Positions 1-8,464 are shown, counted from the first letter of the stretch. The stretch: 64,000 nucleotides of DNA from Mucilaginibacter terrae (GCF_031951985.1 NZ_JAVLVU010000001.1:1736001-1800000), one strand, 5' to 3'. Program-made: numbers and translations. The notes: generated from the letters alone by a model not told the origin.

Positions 1-7
1 GACAGTC

Positions 8-682
8 ATGAAAAGATGGATCATGATCGTTTTCGCCTCCCTGATGCTGCTTTTCGCAGGTAAACAAACGGAGGCCCAGGTTCCGGGCGCTGGACTGGTA
101 ACGGGCCTGATCAAAAGGGTCATCGTAGCGATGGACCTGAAGGTAAAGCAAATGCAAAACAAGGTCATCGGCTTACAGAATAAGCAGAAAGAGCTGGAGA
201 ATAAACTTTCACTGGGAAAGCTCAACGAAATCACCGGATGGCTGGATGAGGAGAAAGAACTGTACCGCTCCTATTACGATGAACTGGCGAGGGTAAAGTC
301 CATCCTATCGGATTATAAAATGGTCCGCCGGACGATTTCCCTTCAGGTGCAGCTCATCGGTGAGTATAAACGTGCCTGGGCTTTGTTCAGTCAGGACCGG
401 CATTTCCAGCCTGCTGAATTGCACTACATGGGAAACATCTATAACGGCATTCTGCGGGAAAGTGTAAAGAACCTGGATGAACTGGTGCTGGCCATCACCA
501 ATGCGCAGACCAGCATGAACGACGGTGAACGGCTGCGGCTGATCAGTCATGTTGCCGGCGCGTTGCAAACCAACCTCGATCACCTGCGACAGTTTAACGG
601 GCAAAATGCTGCGCTCAGCTACAACCGTTCACGCAACAGTGCGGAGCGGCAGCAGGTGCAGCGCTTATATGGATTAAGATAA
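8..682 (+). CDS. VirB5-like conjugal transfer protein (TraI family of Bacteroidota ICEs), paralog 1
   Basis: Secreted 224-residue protein with a signal peptide ending near residue 23 (FAGKQTEAQ) and a charged, probably coiled-coil segment at about 43-75. First of three consecutive genes whose products share a C-terminal module: a [MT]-x-[DG]-x-ERL motif followed about 45 residues later by a terminal LYG. In Bacteroidota conjugative elements proteins of this size just before TraJ are annotated TraI and are thought to be VirB5-like minor pilus or periplasmic components; the role is inferred. It is 12 bp upstream of the next gene and in the same operon as TraJ/K/M. Note this TraI is unrelated to the F-plasmid relaxase of that name. 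Confidence 0.75.
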   Translation: MKRWIMIVFASLMLLFAGKQTEAQVPGAGLVTGLIKRVIVAMDLKVKQMQNKVIGLQNKQKELENKLSLGKLNEITGWLDEEKELYRSYYDELARVKSILSDYKMVRRTISLQVQLIGEYKRAWALFSQDRHFQPAELHYMGNIYNGILRESVKNLDELVLAITNAQTSMNDGERLRLISHVAGALQTNLDHLRQFNGQNAALSYNRSRNSAERQQVQRLYGLR

Positions 683-694
683 AAAGGAGGAAAT

Positions 695-1339
695 ATGAAA
701 ACGAAGATTTTAATGGCAGCGATCCTGCTGTTGCTTGGAAATTACACCAGTAAAGCGCAAGGCCTTTCCGGGCTTTTTGGTCAGCAGGCAAAGAAGAGAA
801 AGATCATGATCGCCCAGATCGCCGCCCTTGCGGTGTACGACCGTCAACAGGTGGCCGGTTATCAGATTGACGACAACGGATTGAAGGAAGCCTATGCGCA
901 TAAAGATGATGAGTTCGCTGCCCACACTGCATATTATCAGTCCCTTGAAGAAATCAACCAGTCTACCGGTGCAGACGGGAAGAAAAAACAGCTGCTTAAA
1001 CTGCAGGCACAGGTCAACCAGGTTTTCAGCAGCGAAGTCAGCTGGCAGGAAAACCACCGTGAGCTCCGGCGTGATGAACTGGTCTACCTTAAAAAGGTCG
1101 CTGACGGGATGCGCGAAAAATGCGCAACCGACATCACAGAGATGCAGGGGCTCACTTCACGTGGCAAGCTGAGGATGACCGATGCGGAGCGGCTTGAGCG
1201 CCTGGATAAACTGGTGTCCGCGATGAAAGATAAGTATGCATTTGCCCTTTCGTTCACGGGCAAATGCCGGAAGCTGGCAACCGCCAGAGCGGGGCAGCGA
1301 AAAGACCAGGATAACCTGAAGAAACTATATGGGCATTGA
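695..1339 (+). CDS. VirB5-like conjugal transfer protein, paralog 2 (often labelled TerB family)
   Basis: 214-residue exported protein, signal peptide to about residue 21 (NYTSKAQ). A strong ribosome binding site (AAGGAGG, about 685-691) fixes the start. The C-terminal half carries MTDAERL near residue 166 and ends in LKKLYGH, matching the genes on either side. Homologues in ICEs of this type are sometimes labelled TerB-like tellurite resistance, but nothing else in the operon suggests tellurite, and a structural role in the conjugation machine is more plausible from context. The stop codon is 1 bp before the next start, implying translational coupling. Confidence 0.7.
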   Translation: MKTKILMAAILLLLGNYTSKAQGLSGLFGQQAKKRKIMIAQIAALAVYDRQQVAGYQIDDNGLKEAYAHKDDEFAAHTAYYQSLEEINQSTGADGKKKQLLKLQAQVNQVFSSEVSWQENHRELRRDELVYLKKVADGMREKCATDITEMQGLTSRGKLRMTDAERLERLDKLVSAMKDKYAFALSFTGKCRKLATARAGQRKDQDNLKKLYGH

Positions 1340-1340
1340 T

Positions 1341-1985
1341 ATGAAAAAAGTAATGTTTATGACACTGTTCATAGCAGCTATGACAGTGACAAATGCTTCC
1401 CGGCTGAAAGCGCAATCTGTTGCTGATGTCATCAAGGAACTGATGTTGGATTACCAGAAACTGGCGAACATGAAGAATACGCTCACCCACATGTATGATG
1501 GCTACGGTATCCTGAACAGGGGTTACAATGCCGTAAAAGGCGTATCCATGGAAAACTTCAGCTTGCATAAGGCATTTCTTGATGCAGAATTGCTGGTCAG
1601 TCCGGCGGTGCGGGCATACCCGCGAACTGGTGACATTATCCGCAATCAAAGCGATCTGCTCAAGGAGTACCGGTCGGTGAAACGAAGATCCGGCAGCAGT
1701 GACCTGCTGAGCTACCAGGAAAAGCGTTTTTCGGAACAGGTTTATGACAAGCTTACCCAAGCCAGTTCGGACAATATAGACGAGCTGGCCCGGGTCACCA
1801 CGGACAGCAAGTTGCGGATGACCGATGCCGAGCGGCTGGCGGCCATTGACCGGCTGTTCCTACAAAGCCAGGACCAGCTCAGTTACCTGCGCAAATTCAA
1901 TGAACAGATTATAAAGACCATCCGCCAGCGACAGGCTGCCGATTCGGAACGGGCGGCGCTTAGGACGTTGTACGGTATAAAATAA
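1341..1985 (+). CDS. VirB5-like conjugal transfer protein, paralog 3
   Basis: 214-residue secreted protein. The ATG at 1341 gives a clean signal peptide (MKKVMFMTLFIAAMTV, cleavage near the KAQ at residue 25); an ATG four codons upstream (1329) would overlap the previous gene and adds a non-hydrophobic start. The C-terminal region has MTDAERL and ends in LRTLYGIK, the module shared with the two preceding proteins. It is followed 5 bp later by TraJ. Like its neighbours it probably acts in the periplasm as part of the mating-pair apparatus. Family placement rests on position and shared motif rather than on catalytic residues. Confidence 0.72.
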   Translation: MKKVMFMTLFIAAMTVTNASRLKAQSVADVIKELMLDYQKLANMKNTLTHMYDGYGILNRGYNAVKGVSMENFSLHKAFLDAELLVSPAVRAYPRTGDIIRNQSDLLKEYRSVKRRSGSSDLLSYQEKRFSEQVYDKLTQASSDNIDELARVTTDSKLRMTDAERLAAIDRLFLQSQDQLSYLRKFNEQIIKTIRQRQAADSERAALRTLYGIK

Positions 1986-1990
1986 TTCTT

Positions 1991-3121
1991 ATGAAAAAGA
2001 TATTGTTCAGAAGCGCACTGCTGGCAGTGCCCGGGCTCCTATTGCCTGTATTTTGCCACGCTGAAGGCGTGGCCGACGATCTCCACGGTCTGCAAACTGT
2101 TCTGGCGCAGCTTTACGACCAGATGATGCCCTTATGCAGTGGCTTGATCGGCGTCGGGCGAGGCATTGCGGGCTTTGCCACACTTTGGTATATCGGTGCC
2201 AGGATCTGGAAGCATTTGGCGGCTGCCGAACCTGTCGATATCTATCCCTTGTTACGACCGTTCGCTATAGGATTCTGCATTGTGGCATTTCCGCTCGTAC
2301 TCGGGCTGATCAATGGTTTGCTGGAGCCGGTCGTTACGGCAACTAACGGGATGGTCAGGAATTCTAACGCATCGATCATGCGCCTGCTGGAAAGTGATCC
2401 CCAAAGTATACAGGAAGATGCAGTGGCTGGTGCAAGCACTGACCCTGACAAATGGTATCAGTACAGCCATCCGGATGGTGCTGGCGGTGACGGATCGCCG
2501 GGCAACCTGATCTCGGACGCCTTTTCCGGCTGGAGCATAAAGAACATGGCGCGGAAGTGGATCGCGGAGTTGCTCAATGTGCTTTTTGAAGCCGCTGCTT
2601 TGTGCCTTGATACGATCAGGACTTTCAAGCTGATCGTGCTTTCCATCCTGGGACCGCTCTGTTTCGGGCTCAGCGTTTTCGATGGGTTTCAGCACACCCT
2701 CAAGCAGTGGCTGGCCCGTTACATCAACGTTTTCATGTGGTTGCCTATCGCTAACATCTTCGGGGCGATCATTGCCAAGATCCAGGAGAACATGATCGCG
2801 CTTTCCCAATCCGGCGAACTTGGGGGAAATAGTTTTGGCAATACGAACACGGCCTATCTGATCTTCCTGCTGATCGCCATCGTAGGTTATTTTACCGTTC
2901 CCAGTATATCGAACTACATCATGAATGTCGGAGGCCACGCCTTGCTGGCGCGGACGAGTGCCCTGACCTCTATGGCCATGTCCTATGTCAGCGGGACGAT
3001 CATTAACCATGCGCAAAACAACGCAGGTTCCACGATCAGTAACAGCACAAACAGCAATAATCAACAGAATTTTCAGCAGGAACGCCTCTCGGGGAATTCC
3101 GCTAAAGACCAAAAAGCTTAA
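1991..3121 (+). CDS. traJ: Conjugative transposon protein TraJ (VirB6-like inner-membrane channel)
   Basis: 376-residue polytopic membrane protein. A signal-like N-terminus (residues 1-24) is followed by hydrophobic segments at about 51-73, 87-110, 200-230, 248-265 and 287-311, and the tail is Asn/Gln/Ser-rich and hydrophilic. This is the layout of TraJ of Bacteroidota conjugative transposons, thought to correspond to VirB6, the inner-membrane subunit of the type IV secretion system. It sits in the canonical place between the TraI-like genes and TraK. Long antisense open frames lie opposite it and are taken as coding shadows. Confidence 0.9.
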   Translation: MKKILFRSALLAVPGLLLPVFCHAEGVADDLHGLQTVLAQLYDQMMPLCSGLIGVGRGIAGFATLWYIGARIWKHLAAAEPVDIYPLLRPFAIGFCIVAFPLVLGLINGLLEPVVTATNGMVRNSNASIMRLLESDPQSIQEDAVAGASTDPDKWYQYSHPDGAGGDGSPGNLISDAFSGWSIKNMARKWIAELLNVLFEAAALCLDTIRTFKLIVLSILGPLCFGLSVFDGFQHTLKQWLARYINVFMWLPIANIFGAIIAKIQENMIALSQSGELGGNSFGNTNTAYLIFLLIAIVGYFTVPSISNYIMNVGGHALLARTSALTSMAMSYVSGTIINHAQNNAGSTISNSTNSNNQQNFQQERLSGNSAKDQKA

Positions 3122-3126
3122 TCGTT

Positions 3127-3744
3127 ATGTTTACTAAAGCCAAAAATATTGAAACCGCCTTCCGCCATGTGCGTGCGTTCACGATCGTGATCATTTGTGG
3201 GAGCCTGCTGGTCGCGGGAACAGCAGTTTACGCCTACCTAGGTAGCGTTACCAAGCTACAGAACCGTATCTATATCCTCTATGAGGGCAAGGTACTGGAA
3301 GCGACCGGCAGTAACCGGCGGGATGTGTTACTGATTGAAGCACAAGATCATATCAGGACATTCCACGAGCTCTTTTTCCGCCTGGAACCCGATGAGAAGT
3401 CCAACTCCCGGCATCTTCGCCGGGCCTTATACCTGATCGATGACTCCGGTAAGGAAGCTTACAAGAACTTTAAGGAAAGCAATTATTACGCGGGAATTGT
3501 GTCCAATAACATCAATCAAAAGCTGGAGGTGGACAGTGTGCAGGTAGATCTGCAACAGCAGCCCTACCACTTCAAATGCTTTGCGACACAGCAGATCGAA
3601 CGCACCTCCAGTACCGTAACACGGAGCCTGATCACCGAAGGAGAGTTGCGCAAGATCTCCAGCAGCGAGAACAACCCGCACGGCTTCCTCATCCAGCACT
3701 GGAAAACTTTGGAAAATAAGGACATCAGCATTAAAAATCAATAA
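3127..3744 (+). CDS. traK: Conjugative transposon protein TraK (VirB8-like)
   Basis: 205-residue protein with a short cytoplasmic N-terminus, one transmembrane helix at about 18-40 (TIVIICGSLLVAGTAVYAYL) and a periplasmic domain, the bitopic layout of VirB8-like assembly factors. The sequence resembles TraK of Bacteroidota conjugative transposons, including a RDVLLIEAQDHIRTFHELFF segment around residues 65-85. It starts 5 bp after TraJ. In many related operons a short TraL gene separates TraK and TraM; here only 19 bp do, so TraL is missing or encoded elsewhere. Confidence 0.9.
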   Translation: MFTKAKNIETAFRHVRAFTIVIICGSLLVAGTAVYAYLGSVTKLQNRIYILYEGKVLEATGSNRRDVLLIEAQDHIRTFHELFFRLEPDEKSNSRHLRRALYLIDDSGKEAYKNFKESNYYAGIVSNNINQKLEVDSVQVDLQQQPYHFKCFATQQIERTSSTVTRSLITEGELRKISSSENNPHGFLIQHWKTLENKDISIKNQ

Positions 3745-3763
3745 ACAAAAGGAGGAATCAAAG

Positions 3764-4897
3764 ATGAACAGTAAACCCATAACACCGCAGTTGCAGCGTC
3801 AAAGGAAACTGCTGCTGCTTTTGCCCGCTATCGCATTACCTTTTCTGACGCTATTGTTCTGGTCAATGAAAAGCAAGAACGACGATGCCGGACATGCCCA
3901 GTCCGCAGTAGTGGCCGGGCTGAACACGCATTTGCCAAGTGCGCACGTAAAGGATAGCGGATCGGTCGACAAGCTCAGCTTCTATGAGCAGGCGGATGCG
4001 GATGCCCGCAGGCGCAGCCAGGAACGGCAGCAGGATCCGTATTCCCGTACATCAGCAGACCCGCTTGACCATTCAGCGGGCATCACATTTAACAATGAAG
4101 TCCCCGCCCACCACCCCGGTAATGTAGAGCCGGGGTCAACTGCAGACGCGAATGAGCAAAAAATATATGCAAGGCTGAACAGCATCACGCAGGCCATGAA
4201 TAGGGAGCCGGAGCCGGTCATCCCCAAAAGAAACCTGCGAAAGGAATTCCGGAGCATGAGCGATGGAAATGCCGCCAGGCCGCAGGAAGACCCGGAGCTT
4301 AAACAAATGAACGCGATCATGGAGAAGCTGGTTCAGCTCCAACATCCCGAAACGGTCAAACCGGCTTCGCCCGTCGTCAATGCCGTGACCAGGCAGTTCC
4401 GGGCCATTCCTGCAATTATCGATGGAAAACAGCGGATCACCGATAACACGGTGATCAGAATGAAGCTGTTGGACAGTGCAACGGTTAATGGTCAGTTCTT
4501 CCGGAAAGGGCAACCGGTCTTCGCTGCGGGCATGTTTTCCAACCAACGCATGAAGCTTGACATCCGGTCCATTCATATTGGCAATGTGATCTATCCCGTT
4601 GACCTGACGGTATTTGACGCGGAGGATGGCCTGGAAGGGGTCAGTGTTCCGGACGCGGTCACCAATGACGCGCTGCGGAATGGTGCGACCACGGGGGTGC
4701 AGAGCATGGACCTGATGAATCTGGATCCTTCGCTATCAGCACAACTCGCGACGGCAGGCGTAAACACCGCCAAGGGGCTTTTCAGCAAGAAGGTCAAGCG
4801 AATTAAAGCAAAGTTACAGGACAAGCGTCCGATCCTGTTGCGCGTCAACCAACCGGTGCTTGTTCAGCAGGACGCAACGGAGACACCCAGGAGATAA
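3764..4897 (+). CDS. traM: Conjugative transposon protein TraM (VirB10-like)
   Basis: 377-residue protein with a strong ribosome binding site (AAGGAGG at about 3750). The N-terminal transmembrane helix is at about 18-34 (LLLLLPAIALPFLTLLFW), followed by a long charged/proline-containing periplasmic linker (about 40-200) and a C-terminal domain (from about 205) with the TraM-type segment VIRMKLLDSATVNG...GQPVFAAG. This is the shape of VirB10, which spans inner and outer membrane complexes. It is the last recognisable structural tra gene in the window; the TraN (VirB9-like) gene that normally follows is absent, its place being taken by a small protein of unknown role. Confidence 0.9.
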   Translation: MNSKPITPQLQRQRKLLLLLPAIALPFLTLLFWSMKSKNDDAGHAQSAVVAGLNTHLPSAHVKDSGSVDKLSFYEQADADARRRSQERQQDPYSRTSADPLDHSAGITFNNEVPAHHPGNVEPGSTADANEQKIYARLNSITQAMNREPEPVIPKRNLRKEFRSMSDGNAARPQEDPELKQMNAIMEKLVQLQHPETVKPASPVVNAVTRQFRAIPAIIDGKQRITDNTVIRMKLLDSATVNGQFFRKGQPVFAAGMFSNQRMKLDIRSIHIGNVIYPVDLTVFDAEDGLEGVSVPDAVTNDALRNGATTGVQSMDLMNLDPSLSAQLATAGVNTAKGLFSKKVKRIKAKLQDKRPILLRVNQPVLVQQDATETPRR

Positions 4898-4961
4898 CAA
4901 AGATTTATTCGTCCGACGGATAGCGTATCCCGAGGCATTCAACAAACATAATAGTACAACC

Positions 4962-5759
4962 ATGAACGAGAAAAATTATGACTACCTGAAAAATCAGATC
5001 AAATTTTCAGGTTTCGGCGAAGAGTTAGGTAATCAATTGAAAGAGAAGATCGGGGAACAGGCCGCGGCATTCAGCCTCCAGCATCAGACCAGGTTTGGAC
5101 AGGACGATGTCAGGTCGACCCTGCACTTCAGCCGCTCCAAGGAAAGCGACCTGTACTTTTTCAACAAGTATGATGTGGAGATCCAGAAAACGGGTCAGGA
5201 ACAGGTACTCAAGCAAACCTATTACGTTGGAAAGGAAAACAATCTGACGTTAAAAGAGCGTTACAATCAGCTTGACGGACGGGCTGTATTTAAGGAGTTC
5301 AATCGTTTGGAGCAGGTCGGCACGGGGCAGGATGCCAAATGGCAGGCCACGGATCAGACCTACAAAGCTTGGGTGGAACTAAACTTCAAAAACACTGACG
5401 ATCAGGGAAACTTCCTGTCCCGCAAACTTTTCTGGGATCATGAGAAAGCGCTTGATCGCTTTCCGATCAAGGAACTGGCAGATAACTATGAACGTAGCCG
5501 GTTGCTGGCATCGCTGGAGAAAGGCAATGTCCAAAGGGCCACTGCCACCATCGACGGGCAGGACATCAAAGTCCATATTGCTGCCAATCCGCAATTGAAG
5601 AGCTTCAATTTTTTTGATGCCAATTTACAAAAGCTGGAAGTAAAACCTGTTCAGCAGGAAAAGGAACAACAGCAACAAGCGGAGCGAAAGTCTGAGACGG
5701 TAAAACAGGCGGAGAACGAGCAAAAACAAGGCCGCAAAAAACAGGTCAAGATCTCCTAG
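4962..5759 (+). CDS. Conserved ICE-associated protein of unknown function
   Basis: 265-residue soluble protein beginning MNEKNYDYLKNQIKFSGFGE; an upstream in-frame ATG at 4860 lies inside traM and is unlikely. There is no signal peptide or membrane helix. The middle has the motif SDLYFFNKYDVEIQ and the last 45 residues are Gln/Glu/Lys-rich and probably disordered. Similar proteins are common next to mobilisation or transfer genes in Bacteroidota elements and are usually left unnamed; a relation to DUF3945-type proteins is possible but not certain. Cytoplasmic location suggests a role in DNA handling or regulation of transfer rather than the channel itself. Confidence 0.6.
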   Translation: MNEKNYDYLKNQIKFSGFGEELGNQLKEKIGEQAAAFSLQHQTRFGQDDVRSTLHFSRSKESDLYFFNKYDVEIQKTGQEQVLKQTYYVGKENNLTLKERYNQLDGRAVFKEFNRLEQVGTGQDAKWQATDQTYKAWVELNFKNTDDQGNFLSRKLFWDHEKALDRFPIKELADNYERSRLLASLEKGNVQRATATIDGQDIKVHIAANPQLKSFNFFDANLQKLEVKPVQQEKEQQQQAERKSETVKQAENEQKQGRKKQVKIS

Positions 5760-5761
5760 CT

Positions 5762-6046
5762 ATGGAGCCGCTAAGCCCGTTATGCCGGTTCTTTTCGGCA
5801 ATCAGAAAAGATGGACGGATCAGTATCACCCATATCGGCCTTTTCGCCGCTTTGCTGGAATCATGGTTGGAAAACGGCGCGCAGAATCCGCTGTGTGCAT
5901 ACAGCCATGAGGTGATGAAAATTGCCAAGATCTCTGCCCAGCGGACCTATCACCGCTGCATCCGTGACCTGCATGATTTCGGATACGTCCGTTACGAGCC
6001 GTCCTTTAAACGAAATGTTAGAAGTAAGGTGTTCCTGCTGCTTTAG
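5762..6046 (+). CDS. Small winged-helix DNA-binding protein, paralog 1
   Basis: 94-residue protein that starts 3 bp after the previous stop. The core (SHEVMKIAKISAQRTYHRCIRDLHDFGYVRYEPSF) has the form of a winged helix: helix, recognition helix around RTYHRCIRDL, then a beta wing. The same pattern (SRRKIMQLARIRSIVTYHKCIRELTAFGYITY) occurs in the gene at 6345-6638. Such proteins accompany excisionase-like genes in Bacteroidota ICEs and probably regulate excision, replication or transfer. A terminator hairpin overlaps its stop codon. Confidence 0.6.
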   Translation: MEPLSPLCRFFSAIRKDGRISITHIGLFAALLESWLENGAQNPLCAYSHEVMKIAKISAQRTYHRCIRDLHDFGYVRYEPSFKRNVRSKVFLLL

Positions 6047-6058
6047 CAGGAACGCCTT
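6026..6058 (+). terminator. Rho-independent terminator overlapping a stop codon
   Basis: Inverted repeat with 14-bp arms (6026-6039 and 6045-6058, one G-U-type mismatch), a 5-nt loop and a following T run. The TAG stop of the preceding gene (6044-6046) lies in the loop and right arm, so a terminating ribosome would cover the hairpin. It ends the tra transcript or attenuates read-through into the excisionase-like gene. Confidence 0.75.
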
Positions 6059-6072
6059 TTAAAGTGAGCAAG

Positions 6073-6348
6073 ATGAGTGTGGAATTAATGACAAAAGAAG
6101 ATCTTCAGCAGTTCCGGAACGACCTGCTGAGTGAGATCAGGCAAATACTTTCTGTTTTACCTGATAAACCAAAGGAATGGATCAAAAGTGCTGATGTCAA
6201 GCGATTGCTCAAAGTTTCTTCAGGAACTTTGGTGAACCTTCGCATCAGCGGACAGCTGAGCTTTTCCAAACTTGGCGGGACCTATTATTACCGTTACGCT
6301 GACCTTATCAAGATGATCGAAGGTTCAGTTAAGCCTTCGTTGCGATGA
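6073..6348 (+). CDS. Helix-turn-helix (HTH_17/excisionase-like) DNA-binding protein
   Basis: About 91 residues. The C-terminal half (EWIKSADVKRLLKVSSGTLVNLR...LSFSKLGGTYYYRYADLIKMIE) is the MerR/excisionase-type fold: 'ADVKRLL' helix, 'SGTLVNLR' recognition helix, then the wing that usually reads KxGxxxxYxxxDL. The N-terminus is helical and may dimerise. Start is uncertain: GTG at 6064, ATG at 6073 and ATG at 6088 are all in frame, none with a strong ribosome binding site. In Bacteroides elements such proteins regulate or direct excision, so this may be the element's recombination directionality factor, although it is 50 kb from the integrase. Confidence 0.8.
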   Translation: MSVELMTKEDLQQFRNDLLSEIRQILSVLPDKPKEWIKSADVKRLLKVSSGTLVNLRISGQLSFSKLGGTYYYRYADLIKMIEGSVKPSLR

Positions 6349-6638
6349 ACAGGCGGACGCTGACGATGCGCAGGCTTTACGCGGTCCTGTGTTCAGATGA
6401 CAGGATAACACCCTGGCATTTGGCCATCTGCATTGCAGTGTTGTTCCTTGGCCATCAGGACGGGAACAGCCAGGGCATCCAAACCAGCCGGAGAAAGATC
6501 ATGCAGCTTGCCCGCATCCGGAGCATTGTAACTTACCATAAATGCATCAGGGAGCTGACGGCATTTGGATACATCACGTATTGCCCGTCCTATCATCCGG
6601 CAAAAGGCAGCCTTATCGATCTTAAAATTGAGGATTAA
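6345..6638 (+). CDS. Small winged-helix DNA-binding protein, paralog 2
   Basis: 97-residue protein whose ATG overlaps the stop of the excisionase-like gene (ATGA), so the two are translationally coupled. It shares the TYHKCIREL..FGYI.Y core with the gene at 5762-6046 but is diverged elsewhere, indicating an old duplication flanking the excisionase gene. No enzyme motif is present. The likely role is DNA binding in control of the ICE. No clear terminator follows. Confidence 0.6.
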   Translation: MNRRTLTMRRLYAVLCSDDRITPWHLAICIAVLFLGHQDGNSQGIQTSRRKIMQLARIRSIVTYHKCIRELTAFGYITYCPSYHPAKGSLIDLKIED

Positions 6639-6788
6639 AAAACGGCAGGAACGATGCGTTCTAAGAACAGATCACCCTGATGACCTGCAACTCCCCCAGG
6701 GAAGGTGTCCCAGCGCGCAACAGCTGTGTGGCCAATGATTCGCGCTGTTGCTTTGAAAAGAGCCGGTGCGCCTCCGATACCTGGCCGT

Positions 6789-7394
6789 TCAGATCGAAAA
6801 GGTCAGGTCTAACACCTGGTCAATCGCTTTGATGATCTCCTGCCGGCCCTCGGGCGTGGAAAGGTCGACATCTGAGAACATCCCGCCGTTATGCCTGGTG
6901 TGCAGGATCGTATAATAGATGCCGCCAACCAGCAAGGCAGCGATAGCCCGGAAGTTAACGGCTTTATTTTTAAAGTGAGGGTCTGTCAACTCCAGCAGGG
7001 ATTTGCCCATTTCCTCCCGGGTATGATGGATACTGCGCATCAAATCGCTTTTGGCTGAGAGTTCCCAAAGGATGAGTTGTTGCATTTCCTGATCTTCATA
7101 AAAGTACAGGAACTGATTTTTGAGTATAGCTCCCAGCAGCTTTTTCAGATCTTGTACCTCCGCAGGGACGCTCAGTTCCCTGACGCCGTCGGCAAAGCGC
7201 ATCCAATAATCCGTATCCATCACATAAGCCTCGATCAGGCCATCCAGGTTCCCGAAGTACCGGTAGATCAATTTCTTATCGACCCCGGCAATACGGGCTA
7301 TCTTGTTCAAACCAAGACCTGCATACCCCTCCTTCTGAAATATCAGCCTGACCGTGTCGATCAGCTTTCGCTTCGTTTGTTCTTTATTTCTCAT
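6789..7394 (-). CDS. TetR/AcrR family transcriptional regulator
   Basis: 201-residue protein with an N-terminal TetR DNA-binding domain: RKLIDTVRLIFQKEGYAGLGLNKIARIAGVDKKLIYRYFGN at about residues 9-49, including the typical 'GVDKKLIYRYF' recognition helix. The remainder is the all-helical ligand-binding/dimerisation domain, with no recognisable ligand signature. It lies downstream of, and in the same orientation as, an SDR gene (121-bp gap) that it may control. No obvious palindromic operator was seen in the gap. Confidence 0.93.
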   Translation of the reverse strand: MRNKEQTKRKLIDTVRLIFQKEGYAGLGLNKIARIAGVDKKLIYRYFGNLDGLIEAYVMDTDYWMRFADGVRELSVPAEVQDLKKLLGAILKNQFLYFYEDQEMQQLILWELSAKSDLMRSIHHTREEMGKSLLELTDPHFKNKAVNFRAIAALLVGGIYYTILHTRHNGGMFSDVDLSTPEGRQEIIKAIDQVLDLTFSI

Positions 7395-7514
7395 CGATCA
7401 ATCCAGTTCTTGTATCATTTCGGCCATGCCCGCAATGAATAAGGTCAACGCTTATTCCTTACCAGCCACGCGGATGGGGCTGAAACCGCGCATACCAGAG
7501 CCATTCCTGCCTGA

Positions 7515-8306
7515 TCATAGGGTCGGGATCGTCCCACCGTCGATCACGTATTCAGTTCCTGTGAGGTAATTAGCCCGTGGTGAGACGAGGAAGCCGACCA
7601 GTTCCGCCACCTCTTCGGGTTCTACGGGCCTACCCATGGGAATACCCCCCAGCGAATCCATGACACTTTGTGTCGCGTCCTCCACCGTTGTGCCTGAGCT
7701 TTGTGCGATCCTTTCCATCATCCGCGTAGCCGCATCCGTTCTGATCCAGCCTGGCGAGACCGTTAGTACCCGGACACCCTTTGGGGAAACTTCCTTAGAT
7801 AAGCCCTTGCTATAGTTGATCAGGGCAGCCTTGGCGGCAGCGTAAGGCAAGGTCGATTCATACAGCGGCAAGGTTCCCTGTATCGATGCGATATGGATGA
7901 TGCAGCCCGCCGATCTTTCCAGCATGTGCGGGAGGAATTCCCGGTCTAACCGGACCGGCGCAAGCAGGTTGGCCTGGAGTGTTTCATCCCAATGCTGATC
8001 GGTCAATGCCTTAAAACCACCGCCTGGGGTAGCTGAACCACCCAGGTTGTTGATCAGGATATCGATACCCCCAAACGCTTCCCGGATGCGATCAGCAAGA
8101 TTCCGGGCGTCGCTTGCTTTCGTCAGGTCTGCGGCAATAAAGGTGGTACCGGGGGCTGGTACTTCCGGTTGGTTACGGGCAGTGACGATCACGCGGGCAC
8201 CCGCCTGCGCCAGCCGGAAGGCAATGGCCTTTCCGGTTCCTTTGGTTCCACCGGTGACCAATGCGGTCTTACCGGTCAGTTCGTTATTTAAATTCAATTG
8301 TTCCAT
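7515..8306 (-). CDS. SDR family oxidoreductase
   Basis: 263 residues from the ATG at 8306 (MEQLNLNNELTGKTALVTGG); an upstream in-frame start at 8360 would add 18 residues with no SDR similarity. Classical short-chain dehydrogenase: TGGTKGTGKA cofactor loop near residues 16-26, NNLGGS at about 90, catalytic Ser in 'IHIASIQG', YxxxK as YAAAK (about 160-164) and a terminal LTGTEYVIDGG segment. 'TARNQPE' after beta-2 suggests NADPH preference. Substrate unknown. Possibly repressed by the TetR gene downstream. Confidence 0.93.
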   Translation of the reverse strand: MEQLNLNNELTGKTALVTGGTKGTGKAIAFRLAQAGARVIVTARNQPEVPAPGTTFIAADLTKASDARNLADRIREAFGGIDILINNLGGSATPGGGFKALTDQHWDETLQANLLAPVRLDREFLPHMLERSAGCIIHIASIQGTLPLYESTLPYAAAKAALINYSKGLSKEVSPKGVRVLTVSPGWIRTDAATRMMERIAQSSGTTVEDATQSVMDSLGGIPMGRPVEPEEVAELVGFLVSPRANYLTGTEYVIDGGTIPTL

Positions 8307-8464
8307 AGTTTCTACTGTAGTTAGACAAAACTGATCGATACGGGTCCCATAAACAAGCATGGAAAAAAGATTCCTGCAGGGATAATTTTTGCCCTATCCC
8401 CGCGCAGTATAATTTGACCAGTGGTGAGCGATTTCTTACAGGAAACAGCTGCCAACGGCCTTCC

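Noticed and set aside
695..1339. Tellurite-resistance function for the second VirB5-like protein
   Set aside because: Position within the tra operon and the shared C-terminal module favour a transfer role; no other tellurite genes are present.
2252..3112. 286-codon open frame on the minus strand opposite TraJ
   Set aside because: It lacks any recognisable motif, has the biased composition of an antisense shadow, and TraJ on the other strand is a clear family member in an operon.
6661..6816. Open minus-strand stretch of about 51 codons (ends ...LGELQVIRVICS) just past the TetR gene
   Set aside because: Looks protein-like and could be the tail of a lost gene, but it has no start codon, no recognised family, and is short enough to be chance.
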